Source of the DNA: Mycobacterium seoulense
GTDB lineage: Bacteria > Actinomycetota > Actinomycetes > Mycobacteriales > Mycobacteriaceae
Assembly: GCF_010731595.1 (NCBI RefSeq)
Contig: NZ_AP022582.1
Span: forward strand, 4,712,001 to 4,776,000
Direction: 5' to 3'
Length of the DNA stretch: 64,000 nt
In this document: positions 10,232-20,706 of the stretch, in pieces
Numbering within the stretch: position 1 is the first letter of the stretch
Layout of the letters: each line of letters starts with the position of its first letter
Program-made: the position numbers and the translations under genes
Notes under the pieces: model-generated
Seen by the model: the letters and a program-made list of their open reading frames with translations, nothing else
What the model was told of the DNA's origin: nothing
Database searches by the model: none

Positions 10232-11719
10232 ATGACGTCCCCCATTGCGCCCGTCTGGATGGCCTCGCCGCCCGAGGTGCATTCGGCGCTGCTGAGTGCC
10301 GGTCCCGGACCGGGGCCGCTGCTGGCAGCCGCGGGCGCGTGGAGCGCGCTGAGCGCCGAATACGCCACGGCCGCAGCCGAACTCACGGGAGTGCTGGGGG
10401 AGACGCAGGCCGGGGCGTGGGAGGGGCCGACGTCCGAACAGTACGCGGTCGCGCACGCGCCCTACCTGGCGTGGCTGCAGCAGGCCAGCGCCGACAGCGC
10501 GGGCGTGGCCGCGCAGCACGAGGTCGCGGCGGCGGCCTATACCGCCGCCCTGACGGCCATGCCCACGCTGGGGGAGCTGGCCGCCAATCACACCGTCCAC
10601 GGGGTGTTGGTGGCGACGAACTTCTTTGGCATCAACACGATCCCGATCGCGCTCAACGAGGCCGACTACGCGCGGATGTGGGTCCAGGCCGCGACCGTGA
10701 TGGGCGCCTATCAGGCCACCTCGGGCGCGGCGCTCGCCGCCGCCCCGCGCAGCGCCCCGGCGCCGTCCATCGTGCGGCCGGGCGGCGAGGCCAACGACGC
10801 CACGGTCAACACCCTGCAAAATTCGTCGAACCCGATCTCGGACTTCTTCCAGCAGCTGTCCAAATTCCTGCAGGACTTCTTCCAGAACATCCAGCAGATG
10901 CTGCAAAACTTCTTCTCGAACCTGCCCGCGTTACTGGCCGCCAACGGCCCGCTGCTGTTCTTCGTCGCCTACCAGGTGTTCTTCAACGCCGTCGGCTGGC
11001 CGACCTGGGGCGCGATCCTGACCGCACCCTTCCTCATCCCGCTGCTGCTCGGCATCGGCCTGAGTTCGTTGCTCAGCGCGCCCGACATCGCGCCGGTCGC
11101 CGCGGCGCCCGCCGCGACGCCGCTGGTCACGTCGACCAAGCCGGCGTCGATGCTGCCGGCGGTCGCGTTGGCCCCCACGGTGGCGACTCCCGCCGCGGCG
11201 CCGGCCACTTCGGTCGCCGCGGGTTCCGGTGCGGCTCCCGCGCCGGCCCCGGCGCCCGCGCCGAGCACTCTGGCCTACCTGGTCGCCTACGGCGGTGACC
11301 CCGAAACCGGCGTCGGCCCGACGCTGGGCGGCCGGGGTGGCGTCAAGGCGCCCGCGGCGACCATCCCGGCGGCCGGCGCGGCGGCGGCCAGCCGGGCCGA
11401 GGCGCGGGCGCGGCGGCGGAAGCGGGCGGCGATGCGCGACCACGCCGACGAGTTCGCCGACATGGATGCCGACTTCGACGTTCCTCCCGACTACGGAGAC
11501 GAGGAGTGGCCGGCCGTGGCGGCGTCCGGCGCGGGGGCAGGAACGCTGGGCTTCGCCGGCACCGCGCGCACAGGGCGCGCCTTCCGGGCGGCCGGATTGA
11601 CCAAGCTGACCGACGGCGAGTTCGGCGGCGGCCCGAGGGTGCCGATGATGCCCGGCACCTGGGACCACGACGCCGACCAAGACCCGGCACGCCCGACCGA
11701 GCCGAGGGAAGGGGGGTAA
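10232..11719 (+). CDS. ESX-3 PPE protein (PPE4-like, PPW type)
   Basis: A 495-residue PPE protein. The PPE motif is at residues 13-15 and WEG at 63-65. The helical N-terminal domain is followed by an asparagine/phenylalanine-rich amphipathic stretch (around 190-230, with repeated NFF and DFF turns), then hydrophobic and proline/alanine-rich segments. The end carries GTLGFAGTA and PMMPGTW, the PPE-PPW signature. The gene starts 2 bp after the PE gene, so the two proteins are co-translated partners. PPE4 (Rv0286) occupies this place in M. tuberculosis, where the PE5-PPE4 pair is needed for mycobactin-dependent iron uptake. Confidence 0.94.
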   Translation: MTSPIAPVWMASPPEVHSALLSAGPGPGPLLAAAGAWSALSAEYATAAAELTGVLGETQAGAWEGPTSEQYAVAHAPYLAWLQQASADSAGVAAQHEVAAAAYTAALTAMPTLGELAANHTVHGVLVATNFFGINTIPIALNEADYARMWVQAATVMGAYQATSGAALAAAPRSAPAPSIVRPGGEANDATVNTLQNSSNPISDFFQQLSKFLQDFFQNIQQMLQNFFSNLPALLAANGPLLFFVAYQVFFNAVGWPTWGAILTAPFLIPLLLGIGLSSLLSAPDIAPVAAAPAATPLVTSTKPASMLPAVALAPTVATPAAAPATSVAAGSGAAPAPAPAPAPSTLAYLVAYGGDPETGVGPTLGGRGGVKAPAATIPAAGAAAASRAEARARRRKRAAMRDHADEFADMDADFDVPPDYGDEEWPAVAASGAGAGTLGFAGTARTGRAFRAAGLTKLTDGEFGGGPRVPMMPGTWDHDADQDPARPTEPREGG

Positions 11720-11782
11720 GGCAGTCGGCACGATGCCTGGCAGTCAGCGAAACCCCATGGGACCGAAGAGAAAGGAAGCACC

Positions 11783-12076
11783 ATGAGCATGTTGGACGCT
11801 CATATTCCGCAGTTGGTGGCCGCGCAATCGGCGTTCAGCGCCAAGGCGGCGTTGATGCGCAGCACCATCAGCCAGGCCGAGCAGGAGGCGATGTCGGCGC
11901 AGGCGTTCCACCAGGGCGAGGCATCGGCCGCGTTCCAGGCCGCGCACGCCCGCTTCGTCGAGGCCGCCGCGCGGGTGAACACCCTGCTGGACATCGCGCA
12001 GGCCAACCTCGGCGACGCCGCGGGCACCTACGTGGCCGCCGACGCCGCCGCGGCGTCCGGTTACACCGCCTTCTGA
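11783..12076 (+). CDS. esxG: Secreted WXG100-superfamily protein EsxG
   Basis: A 97-residue helical-hairpin protein that is almost the same as M. tuberculosis EsxG at the level I can recall (start [18 protein letters not shown], end [15 protein letters not shown]). Like EsxG it lacks a classic WxG and has FHQGE at the turn. It forms a tight 1:1 dimer with EsxH and is exported by ESX-3. The ATG follows an AGAAAGGAAG ribosome-binding sequence. esxH begins 31 bp after its stop. Confidence 0.97.
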   Translation: MSMLDAHIPQLVAAQSAFSAKAALMRSTISQAEQEAMSAQAFHQGEASAAFQAAHARFVEAAARVNTLLDIAQANLGDAAGTYVAADAAAASGYTAF

Positions 12077-12107
12077 CCAGCCGCCACCAACCGCGAAAGG
12101 ACTTGTC

Positions 12108-12398
12108 ATGTCCCAGATCATGTACAACTACCCGGCGATGTTGAGCCACGCCGCCGACATGTCGGGCTACGCCGGCACGTTGCAGGGGCTCGGTTCGGAC
12201 ATCGCCAGCGAGCAGGCGACGCTGTCGAACGCCTGGCAGGGCGACACCGGTATGACTTACCAGGTGTGGCAGGCCCAGTGGAACCAGGCGATGGACAGCC
12301 TGGTGCGTGCCTACCAGGCGATGGCCAGCACCCACGAGGCCAACACCATGTCGATGCTCGCCCGCGACCAGGCCGAAGCCGCCAAATGGGGCGGTTAG
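12108..12398 (+). CDS. esxH: Secreted WXG100 protein EsxH (TB10.4)
   Basis: A 96-residue WXG100 protein with the WQG turn at residues 43-45 and the N-terminal [12 protein letters not shown] segment known from TB10.4. It dimerises with EsxG. In M. tuberculosis the pair acts in siderophore-dependent iron uptake and in host phagosome interference. GAAAGGA lies just upstream of the ATG. The chaperone gene espG3 follows after 10 bp. Confidence 0.97.
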   Translation: MSQIMYNYPAMLSHAADMSGYAGTLQGLGSDIASEQATLSNAWQGDTGMTYQVWQAQWNQAMDSLVRAYQAMASTHEANTMSMLARDQAEAAKWGG

Positions 12399-12408
12399 TC
12401 CTCCTCAG

Positions 12409-13278
12409 ATGAAGGCTGAGCCCAACGCCGTCGAGCTGACGGTCGACCACGCGTGGTTCATCGCGGAAACCATTGGGGCGGGCAGCTTCCCGTGGGTGCT
12501 GGCGATCACCTCGCCGTACAGCGATGCTGCGCAACGCCAGGCGTTCCTCGAGCGCCAGAAGGCCGAGCTGACCCAGCTGGGTCTGGTATCGGAGGGCGGG
12601 GCGATCAACCCGGCGGTGGCCGACTGGATCAGGGTGGTCTGCTTTCCCGAACGATGGCTCGACCTGCGTTACGTGGGTCCCGCGAAGGACGCCGGTGCGG
12701 GGGAGTTGCTGCGCGGCATCGTCGCGCAGCGCCCCGCCATCACCGCCAAGACGGTGGTGGCGCTGCGCAGCGCGCAGCTGATCACGTTCACCGCCATGGA
12801 CATCGACGACCCGCGAGCGCTGGTTCCGGTCCTCGGCGTCGGGCTCGCGCGGCGACCGCCGGCTCGGTTCGACGAGTTCACCATGCCCGCGCGGGTCGGA
12901 GCGCGGGCCGACGAGCGGCTGCGTTCGGGCGCCTCGCTCGCCGAAGTCGTTGACTACCTGGGCATCCCGCAGTCGGCGCGACGGGTGGTGGAGTCGGTGT
13001 TCGCCGGTCCGCGCAGCTACGTCGAGATCGTCGCGGGCTGCCGCCGCGACGGCCGGCATGCCACCACCGAGGTGGGGATGAGCATCGTCGACGCGGCGGC
13101 GGGCCGGATCTTGGTCAGCCCGTCGCGCGCGTTCGACGGCGAGTGGGTGTCGACCTTCGCCCCCGGCACACCCTTCGCCATCGCCGTCGCGATCGAACAG
13201 CTGACCGCGTCACTGCCGGAGTCCGACTGGTTCTCCGGCCACCGGTTGGCCCGGGACTTCACCCCCCAACACGCATGA
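12409..13278 (+). CDS. espG3: ESX-3 PE/PPE chaperone EspG3
   Basis: A 289-residue cytosolic EspG-family protein, close in length to M. tuberculosis EspG3 (295). EspG proteins bind the tip of the PPE partner in PE-PPE dimers of their own ESX system and keep them soluble for delivery to the membrane complex. The family features visible are the N-terminal [13 protein letters not shown] strand and the central FDEFTMP segment. The ATG at 12409 sits 10 bp after the esxH stop, with a weak ribosome-binding sequence (CCTCCTCAG is not a match), so translation may depend on coupling. Confidence 0.94.
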   Translation: MKAEPNAVELTVDHAWFIAETIGAGSFPWVLAITSPYSDAAQRQAFLERQKAELTQLGLVSEGGAINPAVADWIRVVCFPERWLDLRYVGPAKDAGAGELLRGIVAQRPAITAKTVVALRSAQLITFTAMDIDDPRALVPVLGVGLARRPPARFDEFTMPARVGARADERLRSGASLAEVVDYLGIPQSARRVVESVFAGPRSYVEIVAGCRRDGRHATTEVGMSIVDAAAGRILVSPSRAFDGEWVSTFAPGTPFAIAVAIEQLTASLPESDWFSGHRLARDFTPQHA

Positions 13279-13323
13279 CCGCTAGCCAGTAAGAGACCGA
13301 ATCCACTAGAGAAGAGAGCAACG

Positions 13324-13365
13324 ATGTTTCAGGTATGGCCCCAGCGTCCTTCGGGGGACCGGTGA
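13324..13365 (+). CDS. Possible 13-codon leader ORF coupled to eccD3
   Basis: An ATG at 13324 has an excellent GAGAAGAGAG ribosome-binding sequence just upstream (13310-13319). It opens a 13-codon frame that ends in TGA at 13363-13365. The stop overlaps a GTG (13362-13364) in the eccD3 frame as GTGA. The peptide has no recognisable features. The arrangement suggests that ribosomes load at the leader and re-start on eccD3. Confidence 0.4.
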   Translation: MFQVWPQRPSGDR

Positions 13366-14798
13366 CGTCCGGCGCCGTCATGCCGATCGTCCGCGTCGCG
13401 ATCCTCGCGGACAGCAGGCTGACGGAAATGGCGTTGCCCGCCGAGTTGCCGCTGCGGGAGATCCTGCCCGCGGTCCGGCGGCTCGTCATTCCGGCGGAGT
13501 CGAACGGCGAGTCCGACGACACCTCCCGGGGCGCCGCCGACCTCGGCGCCGCGACCCAGCTGAGCCTCGCGCCGATCGGTGGGGCGCCGTTCAGCCTGGA
13601 CGCCAGCCTGGACACCGTCGGTGTCGTCGACGGTGACCTGCTTGCGCTGCGGCCGGTGCCCGTGGGCCAGGCGGCCCCCGGCATCGTCGAGGACATCGCC
13701 GACGCGGCCATGATCTTCTCGACCTCCCGGCTGAGGCCCTGGGGCGCAACGCATATCGGGCGCGCGGCGCTGGCCGCGGCGATCGCGGTCGCGTTCCTGG
13801 CCACCGGGCTCGCCGCCACCTACCGCGTCGCCACCGGCGCGCTCGCCGGACTGGTCGCGGTCAGCGCCGTCGCCGCGGTGACCGCGATCGTCGGCCTGCT
13901 GGTCGCGGCGCGCTCGCCGCGCACCGGGACGGCGTGCACGATCGCCGCGCTGGTGCCCATCGGCGCCGCGCTGGCATTGGCGGTGCCGGGACGCTTCGGC
14001 CCGGCGCACATCATGCTCGCCGCGGCCGGCGTCACCGCGTGGTCGCTGATCGCGCTGATGGTGCCCGGCGCCGAACGTGAACGCATCGTCGGGTTCTTCA
14101 CCGCGAGCGCGGTGGTGGGCGCCGGCGCGCTGCTGGCCGCCGGCGCCGTGCTGCTCTGGCACCCGGGCCCGCTCGCGATCGGCTGCGGCCTGATCGTGGC
14201 GGCGCTGCTGGTCACCATCGAGGCGGCCCAACTCTCGGCGCTGTGGGCGCGTTTCCCGCTGCCGGTCATCCCGGCGCCCGGCGACCCCACCCCGTCGGCC
14301 CCGTCGTTGCGGGTGCTCGAGGATCTGCCGCGGCGGGTGCGGATCAGCGACGCCCATCAGAGCGGATTCATCGCTGCCGCAGTGCTGCTCAGCGTCATCG
14401 GGTCGGTGGCGATCGCGCTGCGCCCCGAGGCGCTCGCCGGCGTGGGCTGGTACGTGGTGGGCGCCACGGCGGCGACGTCCGTCCTGCGCGCCCGGGTGTG
14501 GGACTCGGCCGCGTGCAAGGCGTGGCTGCTCGCGCAGCCCTACCTGACCGCGGGCGTCCTGCTGGTGCTCTACGCCGCGACGGGACGCTACGCCGCCGCC
14601 CTGGGCGCTGTGCTGGTGCTCGTCGCGCTGACCTCGGTGTGGATCGTCGTCGCCCTCAACCCGCGCATCGCCGAGCCGGAGAGCTATTCGCTTCCGCTGC
14701 GCCGGCTGACGGGCTTCGTGGCCGCTGGGCTCGACGCGTCGCTCATCCCCGTCATGGCCTACCTGGTCGGCATCTTCGCCTGGATACTCAATCGATGA
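13362..14798 (+). CDS. eccD3: ESX-3 membrane component EccD3
   Basis: A polytopic protein of about 478 residues forming the membrane barrel of the ESX-3 complex. The N-terminal 110 residues look like the ubiquitin-like cytosolic domain (VMPIVRVAILADSRLTEM opening). About eleven hydrophobic helices follow from near residue 125. I chose GTG 13362 because it gives the same N-terminal length as M. tuberculosis EccD3 (start MTGTVMPIVRVAI) and overlaps a leader stop. An ATG at 13335 in the same frame would add nine residues. The 3' end overlaps mycP3 by four bases (ATGA at 14795-14798). Confidence 0.95.
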   Translation: MTSGAVMPIVRVAILADSRLTEMALPAELPLREILPAVRRLVIPAESNGESDDTSRGAADLGAATQLSLAPIGGAPFSLDASLDTVGVVDGDLLALRPVPVGQAAPGIVEDIADAAMIFSTSRLRPWGATHIGRAALAAAIAVAFLATGLAATYRVATGALAGLVAVSAVAAVTAIVGLLVAARSPRTGTACTIAALVPIGAALALAVPGRFGPAHIMLAAAGVTAWSLIALMVPGAERERIVGFFTASAVVGAGALLAAGAVLLWHPGPLAIGCGLIVAALLVTIEAAQLSALWARFPLPVIPAPGDPTPSAPSLRVLEDLPRRVRISDAHQSGFIAAAVLLSVIGSVAIALRPEALAGVGWYVVGATAATSVLRARVWDSAACKAWLLAQPYLTAGVLLVLYAATGRYAAALGAVLVLVALTSVWIVVALNPRIAEPESYSLPLRRLTGFVAAGLDASLIPVMAYLVGIFAWILNR

Positions 14799-16192
14799 TT
14801 CGGTCCGGATCAGCTTGTCTCACAGCGGCTTTGGCGGCCATGCTGTGGGCGTGCCCGTCGGCCATGGCGATCGAGGCGCCGAAGGTCGATCCGGGCGTCC
14901 CGCCACCCAGCGGGGCCGCCGGCCCCGTGCAGCCGATGGAGCAACGCGGGCCGTGCGGCGTCGCCGGGGTCATCCCTGGCAGCGACCCCGCGGCCGTCAC
15001 GCCCAGCCAGGCGACGCTGAATCTGCCTGGGGCGTGGCAGTTCTCGCGCGGTGACGGCCAGCTGGTGGCCGTGCTCGACACCGGGGTGCGGCCGGGCCCG
15101 CGGCTGCCCAACGTCGATCCGGGCGGTGACTTCGTCGAGACGACCGACGGCCTGACGGACTGCGACGGCCACGGCACCCTGGTCGCCGGGCTGATCGCCG
15201 GCCAGCCCGGGGATGACGGCTTCGCCGGCGTGGCGCCGGCGGCGCGGGTGGTGTCGATCAGGACGACGTCGGCCAAGTTCTCGCCGCGCACGCCCGGCGG
15301 CGACCCGCTGATGGCGCGCGCCTCCTCCGACGTCACGACGCTGGGCCGCGCGATCGTGCACGCGGCCGACCTCGGCGCGCGGGTGATCGACATCTCCACG
15401 CTCACTTGCCTTCCCGCCGACCGGCCCGTGGATCAGGCGGCGCTGGGGGCGGCGATCCGCTACGCGGCGGTCGACAAGGACGCGGTGATCGTGGCCGCCG
15501 CCGGCAACACCGGACCGACCGGGTCGGTCGCCGGCGGAACGTCCTGCGAGTCCAACCCGCTCACCGACCTGAGCCGCCCGGACGATCCGCGCAACTGGGC
15601 CGGTGTCACCTCGCTGTCCATTCCGTCGATGTGGCAGCCGTACGTGCTGTCGGTGGCCTCCCTGACACCGGACGGGCAGGCGTCGAAATTCACCATGGCT
15701 GGCCCGTGGGTGGGCGTCGCCGCACCCGGCGAACGCATCGTGTCGGTCGGCAACGGCGACGGCGGCGGCCTGGCCAACGGGCTGCCCGACGAACACCAGC
15801 AACAGGTTGCGCTCAGCGGCACCAGCTACGCGGCCGGCTACGTGGCCGGCGTCGCGGCGCTGGTACGCAGCAAGTACCCCGACCTCAACGCCGCTCAGGT
15901 GGTGCATCGCCTCACCGCGACGGCGCACAACGGCGCGAGGGCGCCCTCCAATGTCGTCGGCGCCGGCAGCGTGGATCCGGTCGCGGCCCTGACCTGGCAG
16001 CTGCCCACGGGCAATCAGCCTCCCCCCGGCGCGCCGGTCAAGCCGGTCGCCGTTCCGCCGGCACCCGCCCCCCAGGACACCACCCCGCGGACCGTCGCGC
16101 TGGCCGGAACCGCCGCGCTGGCCGTGCTTGTCGCGGTGGCGGGCGCCGTCGCCGCCACCGCCACCCGCCGTCGAAAGGACCCCACCCCGTGA
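14795..16192 (+). CDS. mycP3: ESX-3 subtilisin-like serine protease mycosin MycP3
   Basis: A 465-residue membrane-anchored protease of the S8 family required for ESX complex stability. An N-terminal signal peptide (about residues 1-25) is followed by a family-typical proline-rich propeptide-like extension. The catalytic triad is visible as D95 (AVLDTGV), H126 (DGHGTLVAG) and S344 (SGTSYAAG). A C-terminal membrane helix near residues 435-455 precedes a basic tail. It overlaps eccD3 by ATGA and eccE3 by GTGA (16189-16192). The oxyanion and triad residues are all present, so the enzyme is probably active. Confidence 0.96.
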   Translation: MIRSGSACLTAALAAMLWACPSAMAIEAPKVDPGVPPPSGAAGPVQPMEQRGPCGVAGVIPGSDPAAVTPSQATLNLPGAWQFSRGDGQLVAVLDTGVRPGPRLPNVDPGGDFVETTDGLTDCDGHGTLVAGLIAGQPGDDGFAGVAPAARVVSIRTTSAKFSPRTPGGDPLMARASSDVTTLGRAIVHAADLGARVIDISTLTCLPADRPVDQAALGAAIRYAAVDKDAVIVAAAGNTGPTGSVAGGTSCESNPLTDLSRPDDPRNWAGVTSLSIPSMWQPYVLSVASLTPDGQASKFTMAGPWVGVAAPGERIVSVGNGDGGGLANGLPDEHQQQVALSGTSYAAGYVAGVAALVRSKYPDLNAAQVVHRLTATAHNGARAPSNVVGAGSVDPVAALTWQLPTGNQPPPGAPVKPVAVPPAPAPQDTTPRTVALAGTAALAVLVAVAGAVAATATRRRKDPTP

Positions 16193-17166
16193 GCCTGCAG
16201 CGCTGGATACCAACCCCCGGACCCGGCCGCATCACGCTGGCGCTGCTGGCGATCGTGCCCGCGGTGATGGCCTACCCCTGGCGATCGCCGCGCGACTACT
16301 GGCTGCTCGGCATCGCCGCGGCCGTGGTGATCGTGCTCTTCGGCTGCTGGCGCGGCTTGTATTTCACCACGCTGCTGCGCCGCCGGCTGGCGATCCTGGG
16401 CCGCGGCGATGCGGCCGCCCCCGAATCCGCCACCGCGACAACGGCTCTGCTGCGCGTCGAGGCGCCGGGCACCGACCCCGACGTGCTGCCCCTGCTGGCA
16501 AGCTACCTGGACCGCTACGGTATCCGCGCGGACAAGATCCGGATCACCAGCCGCGACAACGCAACCGATGCGTCCAGGCGCGCGACGTGGATCGGGATCA
16601 CCATCTCGGCCACCGACAACCTGGCCGCGCTGCGGGCGCGCTCGGAACGCATCCCGTTGCACGAGACCGCGCGGGTGGCGGCGCGCCGGCTGGCCGATCA
16701 CCTGCGCGAGCTCGGCTGGGACGTCGCCGGCGTCGCGCCCGACGACGTCCCGCGGTTGCTCACCTCCAACGCCCGCGAGCGGTGGTCCGCGGTGCACTGC
16801 GGCGCCTCGGATTACCTTGCGGCATACCAGATCCAGGTGGACGGTGGGTTGGCGGAGACGCTCGAGGCGATTCGCGCGCATCCGGCGCGCGAGACGTGCA
16901 CGGCACTGGAGATCGCCGGCGACGCGACCCGCCACACGGTCGCCGCCGCGTGCGCCTTCTTGACCGACGCGCCGCCGGAACCGACCGCGCCACCGGCCGG
17001 CCTGACCGCGCAGCGCGGCAACCACCGGCCTGCGCTTGAGGCGCTGGACCTGCTGTCCACCCGGCGGCTCGACGGGCACGTCGATGCCCCGGCGGGCTTG
17101 CTGGCGGAGCTGGACTGGCCGGCCGTGGTGGGCGCGGCCCCGGTGCCCGAGACCGCTAGAACATGA
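16189..17166 (+). CDS. eccE3: ESX-3 membrane component EccE3
   Basis: A 325-residue peripheral subunit of the ESX-3 membrane complex. Two membrane helices at the N-terminus (about residues 13-30 and 38-56) precede a cytosolic glycosyltransferase-like domain, the usual EccE topology. The GTG start at 16189 lies inside the mycP3 stop. It is the last gene of the operon. Its 3' end overlaps the convergent hydrolase gene by 11 bp, leaving no room for a separate terminator. Confidence 0.93.
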   Translation: MSLQRWIPTPGPGRITLALLAIVPAVMAYPWRSPRDYWLLGIAAAVVIVLFGCWRGLYFTTLLRRRLAILGRGDAAAPESATATTALLRVEAPGTDPDVLPLLASYLDRYGIRADKIRITSRDNATDASRRATWIGITISATDNLAALRARSERIPLHETARVAARRLADHLRELGWDVAGVAPDDVPRLLTSNARERWSAVHCGASDYLAAYQIQVDGGLAETLEAIRAHPARETCTALEIAGDATRHTVAAACAFLTDAPPEPTAPPAGLTAQRGNHRPALEALDLLSTRRLDGHVDAPAGLLAELDWPAVVGAAPVPETART

Positions 17167-18364
17167 CGTTGCGCAGGAACGCGGTCATCCGCCGCAGGTA
17201 GTCCAGCTGGCTCACGTGCAGCACGTGGCTGCCCGGAAACCAGTGCAGCGCACAACGATCCCAGTGCTCCCACAGTTTGACGGCGTGGTCCGGCGGCGCC
17301 ATCCGGTCGCCGAGCCCGGTGATGATCATCCGCCGCTCGTATTTCAGCAGCGGCCGATAGCTCAGCGGGCAGTGGTAGGACAGCCCGTCCGATAACTCGG
17401 CGCGGCCGATGTGGGCCAGCCGCAACCCCAGCCGCACGAGTTTGTTGGCCGGGAACCATTCGTCGAACAACGTCGCCGGGGTGACGACGGGACAGTTCGG
17501 GATGACGGCCTCGAGCCGGTCGTCGACCGAGGCCACCAGCGCGGAGGTGTAGCCGCCCAGCGATATGCCGGTCAGTGCGATGCGGTCGACCCCGGTGCCG
17601 CGCAGATAGTCGATGATGGACCGGAAGTCGTGCACCGCCTGCGCCATCGCCTCGGCGAAACCGCTCAGGCCGCCGGCGAAATAGCCGAAACCGCTGAAGG
17701 GCGAGAACCTTTCGGCGCGCCTGCCGTGAAACGGCAAGGTGTACATCAAGACGTCGTAGCCGGACCGGTAGTACCACGGCAGCGCGAAGAATCGCCCGTT
17801 GGCCAGATACGACGACCCCATGAAGCCGTGGATGACGCACAGCGTGGGGCGGGGCCCGTCGTCGTGGCGCCAGTGCTGCGCGCGCACGACGTTGTTCGAC
17901 CGCCACGCGCTCCACCGTTCGCGCATCGCGGGGTTGACGGCGGTGAAGCCGCTTTCGAACGCGATGTTGTGCACCGTGCCGCCCGCCACCCACTCGGTCA
18001 GCGGGCTGGCCGCGCGCGACGACACCCGCGGCGGTTCGGTCGGCGCGGGAAACGACTTCACCGGGTCGCGCTGCGCGCCCAGCCCGGCGTAGAACTCCAG
18101 GTTGGCGCGCTCGGCGCGGGCATCGGAGTGCCGCAGCGAGGCGGCGAGCACGGCCGGCGCCACGGTCGCGGTGAGCAAGGACGACACCCAGGTGCGCAGG
18201 GCCAGGTCGCCGATGGCCGAGCCCTCGACTACCATCCGCTGGCGGGGGGACAACGCGGAATTCGGGGGTAATCCGTCGACGTCGATTCCTACGTCCGCAC
18301 CTTGCAAGGCATCGGGAATGGCCGGAACGGGGATGGGCGGATCAATCGACGTGTCGGGCGCCAC
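17156..18364 (-). CDS. Alpha/beta-hydrolase fold protein (Rv0293c-like)
   Basis: A protein of about 402 residues. The segment [12 protein letters not shown] and the nucleophile elbow [12 protein letters not shown] (GxSxG) identify an alpha/beta hydrolase. A SHVLHVSQ segment near the end may carry the catalytic histidine. The substrate is unknown. The frame is open up to 18484, but GTG 18364 gives the length known for Rv0293c (400) and leaves a 118-bp intergenic region for the divergent tam gene. The 3' end overlaps eccE3. It is the conserved right-hand neighbour of ESX-3. Confidence 0.88.
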   Translation of the reverse strand: MAPDTSIDPPIPVPAIPDALQGADVGIDVDGLPPNSALSPRQRMVVEGSAIGDLALRTWVSSLLTATVAPAVLAASLRHSDARAERANLEFYAGLGAQRDPVKSFPAPTEPPRVSSRAASPLTEWVAGGTVHNIAFESGFTAVNPAMRERWSAWRSNNVVRAQHWRHDDGPRPTLCVIHGFMGSSYLANGRFFALPWYYRSGYDVLMYTLPFHGRRAERFSPFSGFGYFAGGLSGFAEAMAQAVHDFRSIIDYLRGTGVDRIALTGISLGGYTSALVASVDDRLEAVIPNCPVVTPATLFDEWFPANKLVRLGLRLAHIGRAELSDGLSYHCPLSYRPLLKYERRMIITGLGDRMAPPDHAVKLWEHWDRCALHWFPGSHVLHVSQLDYLRRMTAFLRNVMF

Positions 18365-18482
18365 GAACGCCGATGCTAACCGGCCGGCGCCGTTCCCGGG
18401 GCCACTTGGGCGGCGCGGGGGGCGGCATGCGGTAATACGGTTGGTCTGTTCCGCCGACGGCGCAACGATCAGGAGGACCGAC

Positions 18483-19268
18483 ATGTGGGATCCCGATGTC
18501 TACCTGGCCTTTGCGGATCATCGCAGCCGGCCCTTCTACGACCTGCTGTCCCGGGTGGGTGCCGAGCGGGCCCGGCGGGTCGTCGATCTCGGTTGCGGGC
18601 CCGGCCACCTGACCAAGTACCTGTCCCGGCGCTGGCCGGAAGCGGTGATCGAGGCGGTGGACACCTCCCCGGAGATGGTTGCCGCCGCCAAGGAACGCGG
18701 CATCGACGCCGTCATCGGCGACCTGCGGGACTGGAAGCCCAAGCCCGATACCGACGTCGTGGTCAGCAACGCCGCCCTGCACTGGGTGCCCGAGCACGCC
18801 GAGCTGCTGGTCCGCTGGGCGGACGAACTGCACCCCGGATCGTGGATCGCCGTCCAGATCCCGGGCAACTTCGAGACGCCGTCACACGCCACGGTGCGCA
18901 CGCTGGCCCGGCGGGAGCCCTACGCGAAAGTGATGCGCGACATACCGTTTCGTGTCGGCGCCGTGGTGCAGCCGCCGATCCAGTACGCCAACCTGTTGCT
19001 GGACGCCGGGTGCAGGGTCGACGTCTGGGAGACCACCTACCTGCACCAGCTGACCGGTGACAACCCGGTGCTGGAGTGGATCACCGGGACGGCGCTGGTT
19101 CCGGTGCGCGAGCGGCTGAGCGCCGACGACTGGGAGCGGTTCCGGGCGGAACTCATCCCGCTGCTGGACGACGCCTACCCGCCCCGGGCCGACGGTACGA
19201 CGATCTTCCCGTTCCGTCGGGTGTTCATCGTCGCCGAGGTGGGCGGTTCGCGGCGCTCGGCGGGCTAA
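18483..19268 (+). CDS. tam: Trans-aconitate 2-methyltransferase
   Basis: A 261-residue class I methyltransferase, the same length as M. tuberculosis Tam (Rv0294). It starts [17 protein letters not shown], the family-typical opening, and has the SAM-binding motif [15 protein letters not shown] at about residues 36-50. Tam methylates trans-aconitate, which would otherwise inhibit aconitase. AGGAGG stands at 18471-18476, seven bases before the ATG. The 3' end overlaps the convergent sulfatase stop by four bases. Confidence 0.92.
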   Translation: MWDPDVYLAFADHRSRPFYDLLSRVGAERARRVVDLGCGPGHLTKYLSRRWPEAVIEAVDTSPEMVAAAKERGIDAVIGDLRDWKPKPDTDVVVSNAALHWVPEHAELLVRWADELHPGSWIAVQIPGNFETPSHATVRTLARREPYAKVMRDIPFRVGAVVQPPIQYANLLLDAGCRVDVWETTYLHQLTGDNPVLEWITGTALVPVRERLSADDWERFRAELIPLLDDAYPPRADGTTIFPFRRVFIVAEVGGSRRSAG

Positions 19269-20668
19269 CCGCTCGCCTGTCCCTCGATGCCCCGGTCGGC
19301 CGCGATCGCCGACCGGGCGGTCGGCTTCGACCGGTGAATGTGCAGGTACGTCTCGGTGTAACGCGCGGCGATGCGGGTGCCGGCGAACTCCGACGGGATG
19401 ACGTCGCCGGTGCGCTGTCGCCAATCATGAAGCCGCACAGCCAAATCGGCGGCTACCTCGTCGGCGCGCGGGTCGTCACCGGCCAGCAGGTTGGTGGTCT
19501 CGGTCGGGTCGGCGCGCAGGTCGTAGAGTTCGCGTTGGGGGCGCGGGCCGGCGATGAACGGCGCCACGGCGTGCCCGGACGGGCTTTCCTCGATATCCAA
19601 CGGCAGGTCGAGCAGCGCCCGGGCCGCGTAGTTCTCGATGTAGCTGTAGTCCTTGGTGCGGATCGCGCGGATGGGATCGAACGAGTCGTGATAGGTCTTC
19701 GTCGCGTACACGTGGTCCCTGACCGGCGCCGCGTCCGGGTCGGGCTCCAGGAGGGCGCGCGCGTGCGACACCCCGTCCACGTCCGCGGGGACCTCGAGAC
19801 CCAGTAGGCCCAGCAGCGTCGGAAGCAGGTCCACGCCGCTGAACAGTTCGTCGTAGACCCGGGGGGTCCCGGCCCGGCCGCCGGGGGGCCGGATGATCAT
19901 GCCGATGCCGGTTCCCGCGTCGTAGAGCGTGGATTTGGCGCGGGGGAACGCCGGGCCGTGATCGGTGAAGAACACCACCCAGGTGGTGGCGTCCAGTCCG
20001 GTTTCGGCCAGCGTGTCCAGCAGCCGGCCGACGGCGGCATCGGCCGTCGCGATCGACCCGTAGAAGCTGGCGAGGTCGTCGCGCACCTCGGGGGTGTCGG
20101 GCAGGTAGTCGGGAGGGTCGACCCGGTCGCCGTCCGCCGGCTGGTAGCGGTCGCGTGGGTAGGGCCGGTGCGTTTCGAAGAACCCGGCGGTCAGCAGGAA
20201 CGGCTGGCCCGCGAGGTCCTCGGTGCTGTCGCGCAGCCAGTCCGAGGCCCGCTCCACCACGTACTCGCAGTAGGAGTTGGACACGTCGAACTCGTCGAAG
20301 CCGAGCCGCTGCGGATAGGACGTCTCGTGCTGCATTCCGAAAAGCGCCGAATACCAACCCGCGTCGGTCAATATCTGGGGGAGGGTGCGCACGCCGCTGC
20401 GGTATTCCCAGCCGTGGTGCGCCAGCCCGATCAGGCCGTTGCTCTGCGGGTAGCGCCCGGTGAACAGCGATCCGCGCGACGGCGAGCACAGCGGCGCCGT
20501 GGCGTGCGCCCGGGTGAACAGGATCCCCTCGGCGGCAAGACGGTCCAGCCGGGGGCTGCTGACGTCGGGGTGGCCGTAGACGCCGAGATAACGTCCCAGG
20601 TCGTGCCAGTGCACGATGAGCACGTTGTGTTTGCGGCCCGCTGCGTCGCCCGGCGCCAATTCCGTCAC
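19265..20668 (-). CDS. Type I sulfatase (Rv0296c-like)
   Basis: A sulfatase of about 467 residues, close to Rv0296c (465). The active-site signature CSPSRGS begins at C61, the cysteine that is oxidised to formylglycine in this family. N-terminal metal-binding acids appear as WHDLGRY, and [11 protein letters not shown] carries the second metal/substrate site. Its natural sulfate ester is unknown. The GTG start at 20668 has GGGAGAG upstream and fits the family length; the open frame runs further but that part is not conserved-looking. In M. tuberculosis a sulfotransferase-like gene (Rv0295c) lies between tam and this gene; here it is absent and the two genes overlap tail to tail. Confidence 0.92.
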   Translation of the reverse strand: MTELAPGDAAGRKHNVLIVHWHDLGRYLGVYGHPDVSSPRLDRLAAEGILFTRAHATAPLCSPSRGSLFTGRYPQSNGLIGLAHHGWEYRSGVRTLPQILTDAGWYSALFGMQHETSYPQRLGFDEFDVSNSYCEYVVERASDWLRDSTEDLAGQPFLLTAGFFETHRPYPRDRYQPADGDRVDPPDYLPDTPEVRDDLASFYGSIATADAAVGRLLDTLAETGLDATTWVVFFTDHGPAFPRAKSTLYDAGTGIGMIIRPPGGRAGTPRVYDELFSGVDLLPTLLGLLGLEVPADVDGVSHARALLEPDPDAAPVRDHVYATKTYHDSFDPIRAIRTKDYSYIENYAARALLDLPLDIEESPSGHAVAPFIAGPRPQRELYDLRADPTETTNLLAGDDPRADEVAADLAVRLHDWRQRTGDVIPSEFAGTRIAARYTETYLHIHRSKPTARSAIAADRGIEGQASG

Positions 20669-20706
20669 CTCTCCCACTTGCCCCGCGACGGGCGACGATA
20701 CCGCAG

